Shown here: one piece after another, positions 48,811-60,700 of the stretch
Layout of the letters: every line of letters starts with the position of its first letter
Position numbering within the stretch: position 1 is the stretch's first letter
Assembly (NCBI GenBank): GCA_033026295.1
Contig: CM065186.1
Location: forward strand, 20,223,172 to 20,287,171
Source of the DNA: Channa striata
Lineage: Eukaryota; Chordata; Actinopteri; Anabantiformes; Channidae
Length of the DNA: 64,000 bases
Direction of reading: 5' to 3'
Position numbers and translations under genes: made by a program
Notes under the pieces: generated by a model
Database searches by the model: none
What the model was told of the DNA's origin: nothing
Seen by the model: only the letters and a program-made list of their open reading frames with translations

Positions 48811-49020
48811 TTATCAAGTTACAGATTATGTACAAAGCAAGCAAAAAATCTAAGTCAAGGAGAAAACATCAAAGCAAAGTGCTATGACTGAAGTGTTTCC
48901 GTGTCATAATATGTAAGTACAAGAAACTGCAGAAGTAAGTTTTAAGGAAATTTTGGTGCATAGGAAAATGCTGAAGAGTTCTGTTTTCAGCAGTTTTTTA
49001 AATATTGTTAGTGAGGTTGC
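48811..49020. other. Spacer, nothing recognised
   Basis: Short AT-rich interval next to the Tc1 insertion. Confidence 0.4.
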
Positions 49021-49620
49021 TGAGCAGGCAGCGTTTGGCAGCTCATTTCACCATCGTGGGATCACTGAGCTGAAGAGTTTCCTTGGTTTCTTCGGTGTGG
49101 TGCTGGGAGCTGTAGAGTTTACCAGCCTGAAGGCAAGAAGTTTTGAACTTAATCCGTGCAGCCACAGCAGAAGTAGACTAAGCACGGTGGATACCGGTGG
49201 AGAGGTTATGAGAGTTAGAACCCTGCCAGGACACCTTGGAAGGTTCGTCCAGACAAGTAAGACCAAAGCCAGGCTAAGGCTGATCCAGAGATGCCTAATT
49301 TAGAGAGTGCAGACAAGGATCTGGTGGTCCACAGTGTCAACGGTGTGGTCAAAAGGTGTTAATAGGTCTAGTGCCTGTGCCTGAGAGAAGTATTGATCAT
49401 CTATGTAATGGCTGGTATTAGAATAGGTACAACAGCTTGAGGAAGAGTTGAGGGGATTGGAACCAGAGAGCAGGTGGTCGGACGGTTCGAGAGGAGGGTG
49501 GATACGTTTTTGAAAATATGAACTGGATAATGGGACTTTATATAGAAGTTTAATTGATAGCAGAGCACTAAAACCATGGAAATGCCAGAGTTCTCTATCC
49601 ATCAGCTCAAATGTGTATCC
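49020..49620. repeat. Degenerate retroelement-like repeat
   Basis: ggtgtggtgctgggagctgt, gctaaggctgatccagagatg, ctggtggtccacagtgtcaa and gagggtggatacgtttttga form a GC-richer block typical of antisense decayed fish retroelements. Both strands have only broken frames. Confidence 0.4.
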
Positions 49621-49739
49621 CAAAGCATGATGCCAAATCCATTCAACTGAAGAAGTTAAAAAAATGTCATGAGGCTTTTCATGGGGCTAGCCCATGCCCT
49701 GTAGAGAGGTAGGTGCAGATGTGTTATCACATTAATATC

Positions 49740-49985
49740 TCAAGTTCTATTTATTTTACCATCTAGCCAGCAGAGAAGAGTTGTTGATTTAGTTGGGGTG
49801 TTGAATTCCAGGCCCCCTGCTTTTTTTCCAGCTATTCCTGTGCAACCCTCATCATCCAGCTTCTGATTGACTGAACACACCTGATCCAGGTAATTAGCAG
49901 AGGGTTGTGCAGCAGTATTTGGAAAACAAGCAGGGCTGCAGCCCTCAGGCCTTGAGTTCAACACCCTTGGTATAAACACCGCACC
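49740..49985. repeat. MITE-like dispersed repeat
   Basis: ttgattgactgaacacacctgatccaggtaattagcagag-like wording and ccctcaggccttgagttcaa closely match a very common teleost hAT-type non-autonomous repeat as I recall it. Confidence 0.5.
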
Positions 49986-51713
49986 CCGTTATTACATCCT
50001 TTAAAAACCAATGTCACTGTGATACTTACCCAATGTTGTGTGTGCACCACTCCATCACGCATAGGTCCCGGGTTCACACTATCAAACAGGAAATGGATGT
50101 CTGAAAGGTCTTTATAGCAGGGGTGAATTGGGTTGTACCATTCTGGTAGGAAGTAAAGGGGAGTTTTATGATTATGTGCGGAAACTGCTTTTAAAGTACA
50201 CTTGATAACATTTGATGTTAACTTTCCTATGTGGGGTAAAATACAAAAATATATTTAAGACATTTTTATTATTTTGATGGAAGAGAACTTATAGTGTGTC
50301 TTAATTGGTTGTAATTGATTAGGTTAATCGGTATTGGTTTGTCTTTTGTCAAGAATTTCCGCACTGTGGGATCAATAAAGTCTTATCTTATCTTCTAGAA
50401 GGGGCTTCAGGTATATAAGGCCTGAAGCAGAAGCTCCTGGAGGGATTTTGTTCATTGCAGTTCAGATGTGGACCTGCTGCTAGTTGTTCATTAGCAATTA
50501 GGCATTCAGTTATGATGTTTAGGGGAAGAAGAAAAACCTTTATTTCTCTGAGCACATACATTTTACATTGAAATGGTGCCTTCATTGAACTGTGGTACAA
50601 CACAGTTTTGGACCATATTCATGTATACTATCCAGCTGCTCTACCCATTGAGCTACCAGGCTGCCTAGTACCTCAGTGCCGCAAGGCAATAAGGGGCTAG
50701 AGATTGCAATATGTCAATGAGTATCCTCACAAGTATAGAAGTACAAACGTGTGTGTGTTTGTTTGTCCATGTCTTATTGAACAAGAATTCCTTATTTGTG
50801 CGATTACTGACCTCTGGCTGTTTGACTTTTCTCATGCTTTTGTGTGTATTCACAGATAACAAGGAACAAAGTGCCAGGCTCTCTCGTCATTAGTCTCTGT
50901 AGGAGTTTAGTTCAAATGAATAACTACCAGAATGTTTTTCTTTTCTACAGTTGAAAAACTTTTCAGAGAACCTTGTATTAAAATGTATAATTTATTTAAA
51001 AATATTTTTGGAGGCTCCTCACTTACCTTCACAGAGGAGTAGGACTATACCTAGCAGATGTGCTTAAGTACAATTTTGAAGTACTGGAGTATTTCTGTTT
51101 ATGTTACACTTACTTTTCTATAATCTTCACCACTCTTCATCTTGATGGAGCTGCTCCGTGCTGCACAACATCTTTAGCAAGAATAATTCCATTTTTGTCC
51201 GTACATTACTAGAATCAACTCCATGTCTTAGGAATGATATTCCAACTCACTTCCTGGACACATCTCCTGGTAACTTTTAACTAGTTAGGGCAACCCAGGA
51301 GCTCTCCTACATTTTAATGTGCATTCTAAATCTCCATCAAATTTTACTTTTACTGATTACTAAAAGTAGAACTAAATGTTTCTGACCACTTATGACAGAT
51401 GACTTCATAATGTAAGACACTTGATAAATATAGCCCTGACTTAGTACCCTTCTCATGATGATTTTGTAACATAAATGTGATGTTAAAGTGTGTCTAAAAA
51501 GGGTTAGGTTTCATCTTAACCCCCCAAAAATAAGTGTTTTCCTGTGTCAGCTTTTAGGTAACATGAAGAGGACCACACCTTAAGACATAGTTTCTGAGGG
51601 ATTTTAATAACTGTGCTAAAGACACATAGTAGCAATTAGTAATAAGTGCTTATAATATGGTGTTCTTTGTGTCCCTATCTTGCTACATCTATGTTTGTCC
51701 TCTCTCAATGCAG
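49985..51713. other. Spacer upstream of llgl2 coding exon 1
   Basis: Contains the dispersed motif ggatcaataaagtcttatct near 50,370 (inverted partner at 20,490) and a gctctacccattgagctacc tRNA-like word near 50,638. No exon recognised. Confidence 0.4.
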
Positions 51714-51758
51714 TGTGTGTGAGTGGGCCTGTTGGCTCCACGCTAGTGCTGAAACAGG

Positions 51759-54700
51759 ATGAAGAGACTCAGGCGGCATGGCCAGGAGTCCCAGAGAGAT
51801 CGAATCAAACAGGAGCTCTTCCAGTTTAATAAGGCAAGTAAACTCTGGTGCAACATGCAGTTCAAGACAAATTACAGATGACAGGAAAGTTGGGGCCATA
51901 TGCTATATCACAGCTGACCGTTTCTGCAATATAAATTGTGATGTGAAATGTTATTAGATGACTTGAATTGCTTAAGTTTGATGATTGCATCTAGTGTCAT
52001 TGATTTGCCTCACTTAATATTGCATGTGATGTGTACGTGCACAGGATTAACATAACGGTGAAATTGCTGAAATGTGACTGTGGTGCAGTAGCTAGAGCAG
52101 TCGTCTACCAATCTTACAGTTGTTGGTTCCATCCCCGGCTCCTCCAGTCATGTGTTGAATTGTCCTTGAGCAAGACACTGAACCCCCATTTAGTTGTTCC
52201 CACTGAGTGTTGGCCATAGCAGCCCCCCCTGCAATGTAGGAGTGTGTGTGAATGGGTAAATAAGAAAGCACTACCAATAGGTAGAAAAACTTAATTTTGC
52301 ATTCAAATCTTTTTCACCTATTACTGGTGCAAATCTTGTCTTACATTGAAATTTATAGCGGTCCTAAATATTTTAAAATAAATGTCTCTACCTGAATGTG
52401 ACAAATCTTTATTTTTACATTTTTACAGCTAGCTTCCTACCAACATCTCTAAAAACCACCAGGTATAATAATAGCAGAACAACTACAAACTATTTGAAAC
52501 AATTGAGTCCACTGTTCACTCTCAATGATGCCTTTTTAAAAAAGTACATGATCTACTATAGGGTAGGTCGGCAGAACTGTGAGTATATATTGCAGTTTAA
52601 TGTATCTGGCCGCTGGAGAGCTTTAAATGAAATAATTTAGTGTAGAATTCAGAGCAATTAAATAGGTTTGTTATTTCTAGATATAGAAACTGTAACAACT
52701 GATGAGGATTGTTATAAACCTTTTCAAATGTACTTAGTATTTCGTTATCCTGATTATCTTTCTCACCAATTAAAGAAATAAAAAGTTTTACTTCAAACAC
52801 AGATATTAGGTAATCTTTCTTGCAAATGTGTTCTCTATAACCTGATGTGTTCCATTCTCTCCTCTTTTGTTTTTGTCTCGGTTCAACATCTCCATGGCTA
52901 CTCACTCTCCTCCTTTAGACTGTGGAGCATGGATTCCCCCACCAGCCCAGTGCTTTGGGCTACAGTTCGTCCCTGCAGCTTCTGGCCATCGGCACCCGCT
53001 CTGGGGCCATCAAACTGTATCCTTCACTGTACTGTACTAAGGTATGAATAGTTGGACGAATGGAGGAATTTTAGCATCGTGTTTGAACTTGAGGCAGGAA
53101 GTGCTAATTGAGTGCCTGTGACGCTGACACAGGTATTTCATTTTCCCACGGTGTTGCTCAATACTACGACATTCTGACAGAGTCTTGCGTCTCCTTGCTG
53201 ACACAGAGACAAACACTGGTAATGGTGGAACATTCTCCAAGTTTCTCTCCTAAATAGTTTTTTTTTATATTAGTTTTGTAGGACAAAGCACTTTTTTGGG
53301 TTAACTAGAACAGACTTTAGAATTGGCTTACATCAAATCAATCATTACAGCAAAATGTCCATGGATGAGGAGTGAAAGATGTTCTACTTTCAATGAACAT
53401 CAGAGTATCTTACTTTGTTTTACCGCTGTGTGTTACACATACACTTGTAAGTGGAGACTGGTTAGTTATAAAAAGACGTTTTTGTGACTAACACTAAAGG
53501 ACAACTTTTATCATTTTCAAAATTAATGGTGCTTATTAAAATCATTTTGGGATAAGAAATAGTCGGCAAAGAAATGTCGCCAGTTCTTTGGAATATTTAG
53601 GAGCCCATGAGAGTATTAGCTGAAGTAAAGTCAGACAAAACTCATGAATCTAAAGTTTATTGTCTCTATCACTTACGGCGTCACTGAGTCTATTCACAAA
53701 TCCAGCCTATCCTTAACCAGAGCTCAGGTATGGAGCTCCAGGTGTGGAGTTCATGGGTCTACATGATGAAAATGCTGCTGTCACACAGGTGCACTTCCTC
53801 CCCCACCAGGTAAAGGAAATGAATGAACACAAAAAGCAGCATTTCTGCTTTTTAGTCTTGACTTGTTTATTACAGGAACGCATTTTCTTGCAGATCTGCT
53901 AACCACTTTAAAATACTGTAAGACTATTATGAACAGAATTAGATTTTTGTGGCTCTTGATCAGGTCGGACTGGTGACTTTGCTGGATGACAACAGTCTAC
54001 ATATGTGGACATTAAGAGCTCACAAGAGAATGTCTGAGCTTTTGGAGATAGGACGCTTCACACTCACTGGTCCACCTGGGTAAACACAGTCTTGTTTACA
54101 TTTTCTCTACTTTCTCTAGTCTTTTACTTGAATTTCATGGCATCTGGGCTAATATTTCTGCCCTTCATAAATAGTTCAATCCTCAAGGAGTTATCATTTT
54201 TGAGCTAGCCAATCAAACAAAAGTGACATGGCTTCAACTGCAAAACATTGTTGTTGCCTGTTCTGGTATGGCAGTCTTTGCTCCTGGTGCTCCCTAGTTC
54301 TTGTCAAAAGAATATAGTCAAACGATTTCTTCTTGAAAATAGTGTAAAACAGCCAATTTATGATTTCTGTATAGTGGCAGATACTAAGAAACCTGGTTTT
54401 ATTTTGAAAAAGTACCCTAATGTGCTCATCATTGCATCAAGTTTGTCTCACCTACTTCCTTGCCTATTCCTCAGTGCCCCTCCAAGTGTGACCAGAGTGA
54501 CAGCAGTGCTGGCACACTCCTCAGGGGAACTACTGCTGCTGGGGACAGAAGGTGGACATGTCTTTATTGTTGAAGTTCCTGGCTTTAGAGAGCTGGAAGA
54601 GAGGAACATCAGTGTGGATCAAGTCGCCAGCAGGTTGTCAACATTACCACAGTTCGCATGATTGATATCTCATATCTTAATAGATTCACTATTCAGACAC

Positions 54701-57700
54701 CCTTCACTTCACAATTTAGTTATATTGCAGCCTGATACTACAGGTGTTTAAATACTTTTTTCTTTTTAATCTAAACTCAATACCCCATAATGACACAGTT
54801 AAAGCAGAATTTAGGAATATTAGTTTTTTTAAAAGAAAAATATTAAATCACACATGTACAGAAATATTCAGACCCTAGCTGTGACAGCAATTACAGCCTT
54901 AAGTCTGTTTGGGTTTGACACATCAAGCTTTGCCCACCATTACCTGGATGGTGACCCCTGGTGGACAGTCATTTTTGTTCTCTCTAGAGATGTTCATTTA
55001 GGTTTAAATCCAGCCTCTGGCAGGACCACTCTTGCACATTCACGGAGTTGCCCCTAAGCCACTCCTTTGTTATCTTGGCTGTGTGTTTAGCATTGGTATC
55101 ATGTTGGTAAGTGAACCTCCAGCTCAGTCTGAGATCCTAAGTTTCTGTGGAACAGATTTTCATGGACACTATTTCTATACCTTACTCCATTCAGCCTTCC
55201 CTCAACTCCAACTAGTCTCCCAAGTCCCTGCTGCTGAAAAATACCTCCACAGCATGATGCTGCCACCACCATGTTTGACAGTTGGAATGATATTGGGCAG
55301 GTGATGAATGGTGCCTGGTTTAAAATTAAGGCAGAACAGTTCAAGCTTGCTTTCTGAAGTCCCGAAAATCTTTTTTTTCTTTTTTTTCCCCCAAGTCCAA
55401 GCTGGCTTTCATTTGTTTTGCACTAAGAAGAGGTTTCCCCAGATCAGTGCCTTGCAATAATCTTGTCATAGAGCTCTGACGGCACTTGCTTTGACCTTAT
55501 GGCTTTGGCTCAGTCACTGTACACATTGTCTATCAATTTAATCATTACAGGAGGGCTCAAGTCAAGATGTAGAAAAAATTCAGTAATAATCAAGAGAAAT
55601 GGGAGATACTGGAGCTAAGTTTCAAGTGTTGTTTCAAAGGATCTGAATTCTTAGAACAATGGTATATTTCAGTTTTTCTGTTTTTACAATGGTGTGGGGT
55701 GAAGCGTTGACATAATCAATTGCAAAAATACGCCGATGTATGAAACATGTATACAGAACAGTACACAAATATTTGGTACCAGGCACAATTTGGGGACAAT
55801 AAAGGAATTACCCCACTCAGTGCATTTAGTTGTGAAAGGCTAACTAGAGCATTACAAATATAAATACTGTTCAGAAATCCCTGGATATTAGGGAGGAATA
55901 ATGCTTTGCATTGCATAATTTAAATTATTACATTTTAAACTAAATGATTAACTTAATTTTTTATTTTTAGTAAATGGTTTATGTTTTGCTGTTATTATTG
56001 TAGTGACCCAAGGGGAGTCTTGTAGGCGCTAGAGACTATGGGAGTTCAGTTCTGTTCTTTTCTGTGGTTGATTCTGTAAAATTGTGTAGTGGTGTTGTTT
56101 CACTTGCATTTGGTGTTTGTTGTATAGCTGGGGTTTAGCCAGTGGGCGGAGTTTATGTTGACACCATGACTCTGAGTGCTGCTGCAGCTGATGGGCTCCA
56201 TTCACTCTTCGTGTTGTGTTATTAATGTCTTACCCAAATAATATGTCTTCTCTGGCTTGTGTGGTGTATGTGGCACGAGGGGTTTAAAGAAACCCGTCTT
56301 TGTTGACTTTGCACAATCACAACATCACATTATTATATTACATATTAATTGAAAGATTAAAAACAGCTTAATGGAAAATAAGGTTAAGGACCCAACAGTG
56401 GTTTTACTTTGCCGGTCCAGGGATTGAAGCAGATACCCTCAGGCCACAAGCTTGCTTCTCTAACTTTAGGCCACAAGAAAAAAAACACACAAACAGGCCA
56501 GATTAGTAGCTCCAGTGTCAAGACCGCCAGAAACAGAGATGCATGGTCTTGAGGAAAACATCTTTGACAATTTGTAGTGTTGCTTTTTAGAGTCACAGAA
56601 ATTCTGATTGCTCTGTATAGTTTCTCGGGCCATACAAATCAAAAATATGGTTGTTCTATGTCCTTTCTGTCTCCATTCTTTCGTGTTAATCCAATCCGCT
56701 AGCCTAGCAGTTAGCCTTCTCCTTTGGTCTCTCCTTCTCTCACTCGCTCAGTGTGTCACATTTTTAGTTATTCCTCTGCCTACTGATAATTATGCAGTGC
56801 CACTATGTTCAATTCTCAACAATGTTGCCCCTCTGAAAAAGAAGGTAGTATATCACAAGACGTGATCTCCGTGGTTTAGAATAAAAACTCGCAACTTAAA
56901 GCACAACTTGTGCATGTACCAAATTATTCTGCTAGTCGCTTTGAATAAAAGCATCTGCCAAATGACTAAATGTAAATGTAAAACATGCATCAGGAAAATT
57001 AGACAGGAAGTGGGGTTCCACTCATTCACAAAAAATACGTTCAGCCTGTCAAAAAAGTTTATTAATGTACAATTTAACAACAGCATATTATTCATCACTA
57101 ATACAGAAAAATAAGAACAAACCCCAATTTCTTTTCAGTGCTGTAGCCAGGCTGACTAACAGTCATAGTTCTGTTGAGACTAGTATTTAACTCTTAGCAA
57201 TGACTTCATGACTACAAATAAAATTGTAGCTATTAGAGCAAAAATTCACTAGACCACTCCTACAAATACTATAGATAGATCTTTGTGTTACAAATCATCA
57301 GCAAGGCTCCAGTCCCTTTTAGACTGCTTTTTACCTTTACATCATCAAAACCAACATGTCTGCTAGACGCTAATTCATCTTAATCCAGGTCATTTAGCTA
57401 CAGACCAATATCTAAAATTCTGGAAAAAGTAGTTGCAAAGCAATTCTGCAACCACATGTACAGGAACAACTTTTAGTCCGTTTTTAGAGCACATCACAGT
57501 ACAGAAACGGCACTGCTAAAAGTCACCAACAATCTTCTAAAGGACTTGTCTCTATACTTGTTCTGTTAGATCTTAGTGCTGCATTTAACACCATTGATCA
57601 CAAAATTGTATTTTTATTTTATTACAGAGACTGGAACATGTAATTGGATTAAAGGAACTGCACTAGGTTGGATTAAAGGAACTGCACTAGGTTGGTTTAA

Positions 57701-60700
57701 ATCTTATTTATCAAATAGATTCCAATTTGTACATGTTAATGATGATTTTTCCACGCACATAAAAGTTAGTTATCGAGTTCCACCAGGCTCTGTGTTAGGA
57801 CCAAGAAAACTGTAATGATTACCGTAACTAGAGGACCCAAAAGCGGAAGCAGAGATACACTCAGAGGGCAAAAATGTTATTAACACGTTAACTGTTGATA
57901 GTTATAATTAACACACATACTACGGATACTATAATACTCAGCACAGCCCCTTGAGAAGATAACAATTTTACCTCAAAGGCAGAGACTTTGACTATAACAC
58001 ATCATTTAAAAGAGGAGATGAATATTACAGAGAATTGCTCTAGTGAGGAGGCAAGCACTTTAAAGCAAGCACTCTTAAAGAGAGGCTAACACTATGAACA
58101 GATAATCATTCAAGATGAGGAGGCTAACACTATAAAGAGAAACTCCAACAAGATGAGGAGACTAATGCTATAACAGAAAATCACTCTTAAAAAGGACGTT
58201 AATATTGCACACAAGAATTACTCTAAACGAGAAGAGTAACCAACCTACTTGAACTATCAACAGACCCACTAACCATATCAAAGGCTGGAGATCAAGAAAG
58301 GCTGAACAAGATTAGGGAGACGCAGCAGAATGAGCTATGACACACTAAACTAAACCCATGACCTTATTTACAAAGATGTACGGTTAATGATAATGGCAAC
58401 AAAAGGCAAAGGGTGAGTAACCAGCCGAGCAGCGGAGTACTGCAGGGACACAAACTGAAAAATTAATGTCTATGTAAATAATAGGGGTAGTGCAAAACTA
58501 AAACAAAACTTACAACAGACAACACTCCATAAATTTCCATTGCTATGCTGATGACACCCAGCTATATCTATCTATGAAATTAGGTGAAATAATTCAATTA
58601 ATCAAACTTTAAGCATGTCTAGAAGACACAAAGGCCCAAATGTTCCTCTTCTAAACTCAGATAAGACCGAGTTTTGGCCTAAAAATCTTATCTTCTTAAA
58701 CATGCTGTCTAAACAGCATATTTCTACTATTAAGATGTTTCTACTAAGTTAGATGACATAACTCTGACCACAGTACTACTGGAAGGAATCTTTGCAGGGG
58801 TTATTTTTGACCACGATTTGTCATTTACCACACACATAAAACAAATTTCTAGAACAGCCTTCTTCCACCTACAGACCATTGCCTATAATGTCATAATTGC
58901 CATAATTGTTTAAAAGTGATGCATTTGTGAAGCCTAGATTGGACAACTGTATTCCCTACTTTCAGGATACCCCAGTAACTCTCTGAAAGCCTTAAATTAA
59001 TCCAATATACTGCAGCTGAGTACTGAATACTGACTGGTATTGGCGAGAGAGGGATCATATTTCACCTTCATTAGCTTCTCAGCATTGGCTTCCCATGAAT
59101 AGAATTTAAAACCCTCCTTGCATATAAAGCTCTAATCAGTCAAGCGCCATCATATTTAAAAGACTTCATAGTACGATATAATCCTATAATCCTTCAGTCT
59201 CAGAATGCAGGCCTACTGGTGGTTCCCAGAATTTCCAAAGGAAATTGGGATGCAGAGCCTTTCGCTATCAAGCTCCTCTTCTGTGAAACCAGCTCCCAGT
59301 CCAGATTCGGGAAGCAGACACCCTCTCTATTTTTAAGACTAGGCTCAAAACCTTATACTTAGTTCTAGTCCTGCTGCTATAGGCTTAGACTGCTGGGGGC
59401 CAACCCCTGATGCACTGAGACACTTTCCTCTTCTCTTCACTCTTTCTTCTCCTTACCCCACATTTATATGTCACCACTGTATGACATTAACTCTGTCTTC
59501 TTTCTCCAGTTAGTTGTTGTAGTTGTTTCTCCCTCCCTGTCTCCCTCTTTCTGTCCTTGTCTTCAGGTGTCCCCGGCTTTGGAGCTGTGTGTCTTCCTAC
59601 CAACCTGCCCAATGTTTTGGTTGTTTCTTCTTGTTGCTCTGTTTTTTTCTCTCTCCACTTTCCACTCACCCAAACTGGTCAAGGTAGATAGCCAAACACC
59701 CTGAGCCTGGTTCTGTTGGAGGTTTCTTCTGTTAAAGGGAGTTTTACCTCTCCACTGTTGCCTAAAGCTGCTCAAGGGGGATTTGTTGGGTTTTCTCTAC
59801 ATATCGTTATAGTCTTGACCTAATAATTAGTTAAATTAATTAAATTGCATGGAATTAATCCTGACTTTCCTGTCTCTTCCAGGGCACCAGACGACTACAT
59901 GGGCCGCAGGAACCTGGAACATGTAGAAGCCTTACAGGAGAACCCAGTTAACCCAGACCATGTTGTTATTGGCTATGGAAGAGGTCTTATGGTAGTATGG
60001 GACCTTGAGAAACAATGTGTCATCCAGTACATTCCTGCCACACAGGTAAATGTCCTGTAGTCTAAATTGAAATCAATAGAATTCCACTCTGTGTTGTATA
60101 AACTGTACAAGCTTAATCTTGTAACCATATATAACCATAGCAACTTGAGAGTGTGTGGTGGACAGAGGACGGGAGTTACATTCTGAGTTCGCACAGTGAT
60201 GGAAGTTACTGTCGATGGCTGGTGGGTGGAGAGGACATGAATGAGGAGGAGGAGAAATCTGATATTCCTTATGGTAAAGAGGAAAAACTGTCCACCCCTT
60301 TTTATTTGTGGGCCTCCAATTTTTTCTAATTCTTTTTTCGGTTGTTTTTAAGGACATTTTCCTTGCAAGGCCATTTCAAAAATAATTCAGCATTGTAAAA
60401 AAGAAGGGTAAGTTGACTTTATTCACCACTGAGATTCATCTGTTCAGTCTTTTATGCCTCGCTCTGTGAACCCTGCTCCAAATCCACACAGCTGTAATGT
60501 TTAACTTGCTGTAGTTTCCATTGGTACATGGCCCGTTGTTACACATTAACCGATGGGCAAATTAAACTGGACTTAACTAATATTTGTTGATGTGTGCAGG
60601 CCACCATTCCTGATGTTCAGTGGTGGCATGCCAAGGGCGAGTTATGGGGACAGACACTGCATCACAGTGATTCATGGAAAAATGCATGTGGCCCTGGACT

